From Apostichopus californicus (taxonomy: Eukaryota > Echinodermata > Holothuroidea > Aspidochirotida > Stichopodidae): a stretch of DNA of 26,912 nucleotides. Below, piece by piece: positions 24,762 through 26,912 of the stretch (the first letter of the stretch is position 1; each line of letters begins with the position of its first letter). The position numbers were made by a program, and so were the translations under genes. The notes beneath the pieces are model-generated. The model saw nothing but the letters and a program-made list of their open reading frames with translations. It searched no databases and had not been told where the DNA came from. The DNA lies in contig JAIPMN010000950.1 in NCBI GenBank assembly GCA_020650975.1, positions 6,929 through 33,840 on the forward strand, given 5' to 3'.

Positions 24762-26468
24762 CTGTGTAATGATGGGAGAGTAACATACCATAGGTAACAT
24801 ACAATTAACATAAAATGACCATCACTGTACAAACAAGTCACAGAAGTGAGAGATTTGTCTCTTTCAATAAGAATTTATTGTTTCATATAATTATTATAAT
24901 TCATTTAAATTAATTATGCGCTAGTTCTCTCTCCGGCATATTCCAGTTAGTCATGTATCTTACCTTCACGCACTGGTCAAAGAGGGAATCCAGGCTCTTC
25001 ACTTCAGCCTCTGCCTTCTGCCAGTTTTCCTCTAAGACTCTCATCTACCAGATAAGACAAGAATGATCAAATGTTAACACAATTTAAAATACTTGCCTAT
25101 GACATGGTATCTTTAAGTATAAAATTAAACATAAGTTACACACAAAGCAACATCAAATAAAGGTGGAGGGGGGGGGGCTGAAAAATAAGAAAACTAAAAT
25201 GATTGTCAAAAGAAACAAACAAATGTTGAAAAGTGAGCCCAAATCTGTACATTTAACAAAAAAATAAACAAGAAAATGCAGCATAGTGTGTTAGGTGACA
25301 CACAAAATGCATATCGAAGGAAGTGCAACAAGTCCATTTGCTTAATACAGTAGGCAGTAATGCTAGGCCTATGGTAATGACATCCATTGTAAAATGACCC
25401 ATTTTGGTCCAGACACTGTTCGGCTATGGTAACAATAACTTAAGTAAGGGGACTAAGTCCTGTACAGCCCCAGATGGGCATCCATTAATTCTTTGCTATT
25501 TGGCTCTGAATACTACATTACATCTGATTTGTCTCAGTTCTCAGAATATTACTTTCCCCTCTCATACACCCCTCTTACTCTCTTACACACACCTCTCTCT
25601 CTCTCTCGCATCTGATTTGTCTCAGTTCTCAGAATATTACGTTTTCCCGTCTCTCACATACCTCTCTCTTCATCTGCGTATTTTCCGTTGACATTTTTGC
25701 CAATAGAGCCATGGTAGGGATGGAGTCACCTTTAGATGTCATCAAGCTACTGAGGGTGGTGAGTTGGTCCTGGTAAAGTCCCCTCTCTCCCTCCACCCTC
25801 TGTAACTCCACTGACAGTCTATCCACCTCCTTCTGCATTCTCTGCCAACCAAAGTTAAAGAATAAAAATAAAATTAAAGAATAAAAAATAAAAACTTTTA
25901 AATGTCCACAAAGTTGCAGTTTACAATAGTTCTAGTCCTGAGTTGACTCTGTTTTGGCCATAGCTCATATTTTACTCCTTCTTTGAAGAAAAAGAGCCAA
26001 CTTAAGGGATAACATGATTTAAAAAAACATGATGGATATTGCACCCAGACTTTTGGACAATATTTTTTATACACTGTACTGTCATGGTTCCATACTGTTC
26101 ATACTGTCAGAACGAGTGCTTTGAAGCATGCTCCCGAGGACAGTATGGAGTGGTATTAGCATAAGAAAATCGTGTCAACTAGCTACTTAGCTTGGGTACT
26201 CACTGATCCCTATGAATAATCATTAGAACAGATGAGGATTACCCTTACACGCACCTGTTGGTGGCTCCTCTCGTGTCCTCCCATCTCCATCATATGTAGT
26301 GCCTCCTGCAACCTCTCTTTATCATCACATGTCCGGCTGTTAGTTGACCTTAGTTCCTGTTTCAGGAGTCTTATTTGGTTCTCTGACGTCCTTAAGGCCT
26401 CTTGTACTTCCCCTAGTTGGCTGTTGTGCTGTTTCTTTGTCTTCTGGAAGTCACTTATCAACTGTTTA
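24681..26468 (-). CDS. C-terminal part of an unrecognised coiled-coil protein, four exons
   Basis: On the minus strand the coding join is 26468-26255, 25841-25662, 25044-24964 and 24761-24681, each with AG and GT borders, together open for 184 residues to a TGA. Phases agree throughout. Nearly the whole segment is coiled coil (SDFQKTKKQHNSQLGEVQEA, QKEVDRLSVELQRVEGERGL, VLEENWQKAEAEVKSLDSLF), then a short Pro-containing end KVPQPIKDKDNNLKTLSRIL. I do not recognise the family; a cytoskeletal or centrosomal coiled-coil protein is possible but only a guess. The 5' exons lie beyond the right edge. It is convergent with CUX1/CASP. Confidence 0.82.
24964..25044 (-). CDS. Minus-strand gene, third exon in window
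   Basis: An 81-base phase 0-0 exon after ATCTGGTAG, reading MRVLEENWQKAEAEVKSLDS and LFDQCVK before GTAAGA. Found by splice sites and frame continuity, since it is too short to show as an open frame. Confidence 0.78.
25045..25661 (-). other. Intron of the minus-strand gene, 617 bp
   Basis: Holds G10 on the + strand at 25168-25177 and, next to the upstream exon, an 88-bp-period duplication with pyrimidine-rich CTCTCT filler. Non-coding. Confidence 0.8.
25521..25640. repeat. 32-bp exact direct repeat, period 88
   Basis: CATCTGATTTGTCTCAGTTC and the following TCAGAATATTAC occur identically at 25521-25552 and 25609-25640, with diverging CT-rich sequence after each copy. A tandem duplication adjoining a splice donor. 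Confidence 0.95.
25662..25841 (-). CDS. Minus-strand gene, second exon in window
   Basis: A 180-base phase 0-0 exon after GGTTGGCAG, reading RMQKEVDRLSVELQRVEGER, then a less coiled SLMTSKGDSIPTMALLAKMS and ENTQMKRE before GTATGT. The donor region takes part in a local tandem duplication (see findings). Confidence 0.82.
25842..26254 (-). other. Intron of the minus-strand gene, 413 bp
   Basis: AT-rich. Contains the inverted repeat TCCATACTGT (26089-26098) and ACAGTATGGA (26140-26149). No coding signal. Confidence 0.8.
26255..26468 (-). CDS. Minus-strand gene, first exon in window
   Basis: After CTCTCTTGTAG it completes a codon with T, then reads KQLISDFQKTKKQHNSQLGE, a LLKQELRST stretch, and ends MGGHERSHQQ before GTGCGT. 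Gln-, Lys- and Glu-rich coiled coil with regular Leu spacing. The complementary strand also has open frames here, but they lack splice support. Confidence 0.82.
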
Positions 26469-26912
26469 CTACAAGAGAGAAAGACAAAAGAGAGCTTGTA
26501 AATTAATGCAGCAAAGCTCAACTTATTACCACTGGCGGATCCAGGGCCTTTGTTTGGGAGGGGCCAAAGTGGCATTAGAGTGATTTGGGGGAGGGGTCTA
26601 AGGGGAAAAAAAAAAATTTTCTATTGCTGAATGCCCTCAGATGCAATTTGGTGCAACAAAAGTGTACAATGGTGATGTTAATTTACTTCTAAAAAAAATG
26701 TTTCCCAGGTGTAATTTTCTAAAGTATTTATAAAACAAAGTTGGGATCATCTTTCTCAAGAAATTTTATTTCTCATAGGTTTTAAATTTCTTACAACCAG
26801 CCTGTAACTGCAAGATGGTGTTAAACTGTAAATATTCATGCTCATACATTTACATAGCTCCCAACTCTTGAGAAGGCAAATGCTGGTCCATGCCACGAAT
26901 CGCCGTCCTGGG
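26469..26912 (-). other. Right edge: intron of the minus-strand gene
   Basis: No exon is recognised. CACTGGCGGATCCAGG at about 26530, followed by G-rich sequence, looks like the end of a dispersed repeat; a related GGATCCAGG with a G run is at 12541-12572. The rest is AT-rich. Confidence 0.6.

Noticed and set aside
26232..26583. Plus-strand open frames over the minus-strand exon near the right edge
   Set aside because: The minus-strand reading gives a coiled coil with consistent splice phases over four exons; the plus-strand frames have neither.

Overview
The window reads as genomic DNA of an invertebrate deuterostome, probably an echinoderm and possibly a sea cucumber. The evidence is short exons in AT-rich introns with GT-AG borders, a tRNA-derived SINE, a TTAA-flanked MITE, and proteins close to vertebrate ones. 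The species is inferred; nothing in the sequence fixes it.

Most of the window (98-21019, + strand) is one complex locus, CUX1/CASP. Six shared exons (98-4870) encode the C-terminal part of a long coiled coil; the 5' end of the gene lies upstream. The transcript can then go two ways. Splicing to 6133 gives the nuclear transcription factor CUX: CUT repeat 1 at about 6432-6650, CUT repeat 2 at about 7701-7930, CUT repeat 3 split over 8820-8927 and 9460-9580, and a Cut-class homeodomain at about 10033-10212, with a stop at 10825-10827. Skipping these exons and joining 4870 to 16408 gives CASP, a Golgi coiled-coil membrane protein with seven specific exons and a C-terminal membrane anchor, with a stop at 21017-21019. 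Both joins keep frame: the window holds 1031 residues of CUX and 509 residues of CASP. One gene therefore yields a DNA-binding protein and a golgin that share a coiled coil.

The 5.6 kb between the homeobox stop and the first CASP exon is the likely long CUX 3' UTR. It has several AATAAA signals, two Pumilio-type UGUACAUA sites and a possible conserved regulatory block. The CASP 3' UTR probably runs to paired AATAAA signals at 22822-22832.

At the right end a second gene lies convergently on the minus strand. Four exons (26468 down to 24681) give the last 184 residues of a coiled-coil protein that I cannot name.

Introns hold a roughly 147-bp tandem repeat with nuclear-receptor half-sites, a 25-bp minisatellite, a 29-bp triplicate, a SINE with 7-bp target duplications, a piggyBac-type MITE, a perfect 15-bp hairpin, and many long G or C runs. 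I see no prokaryotic, viral or CRISPR content.
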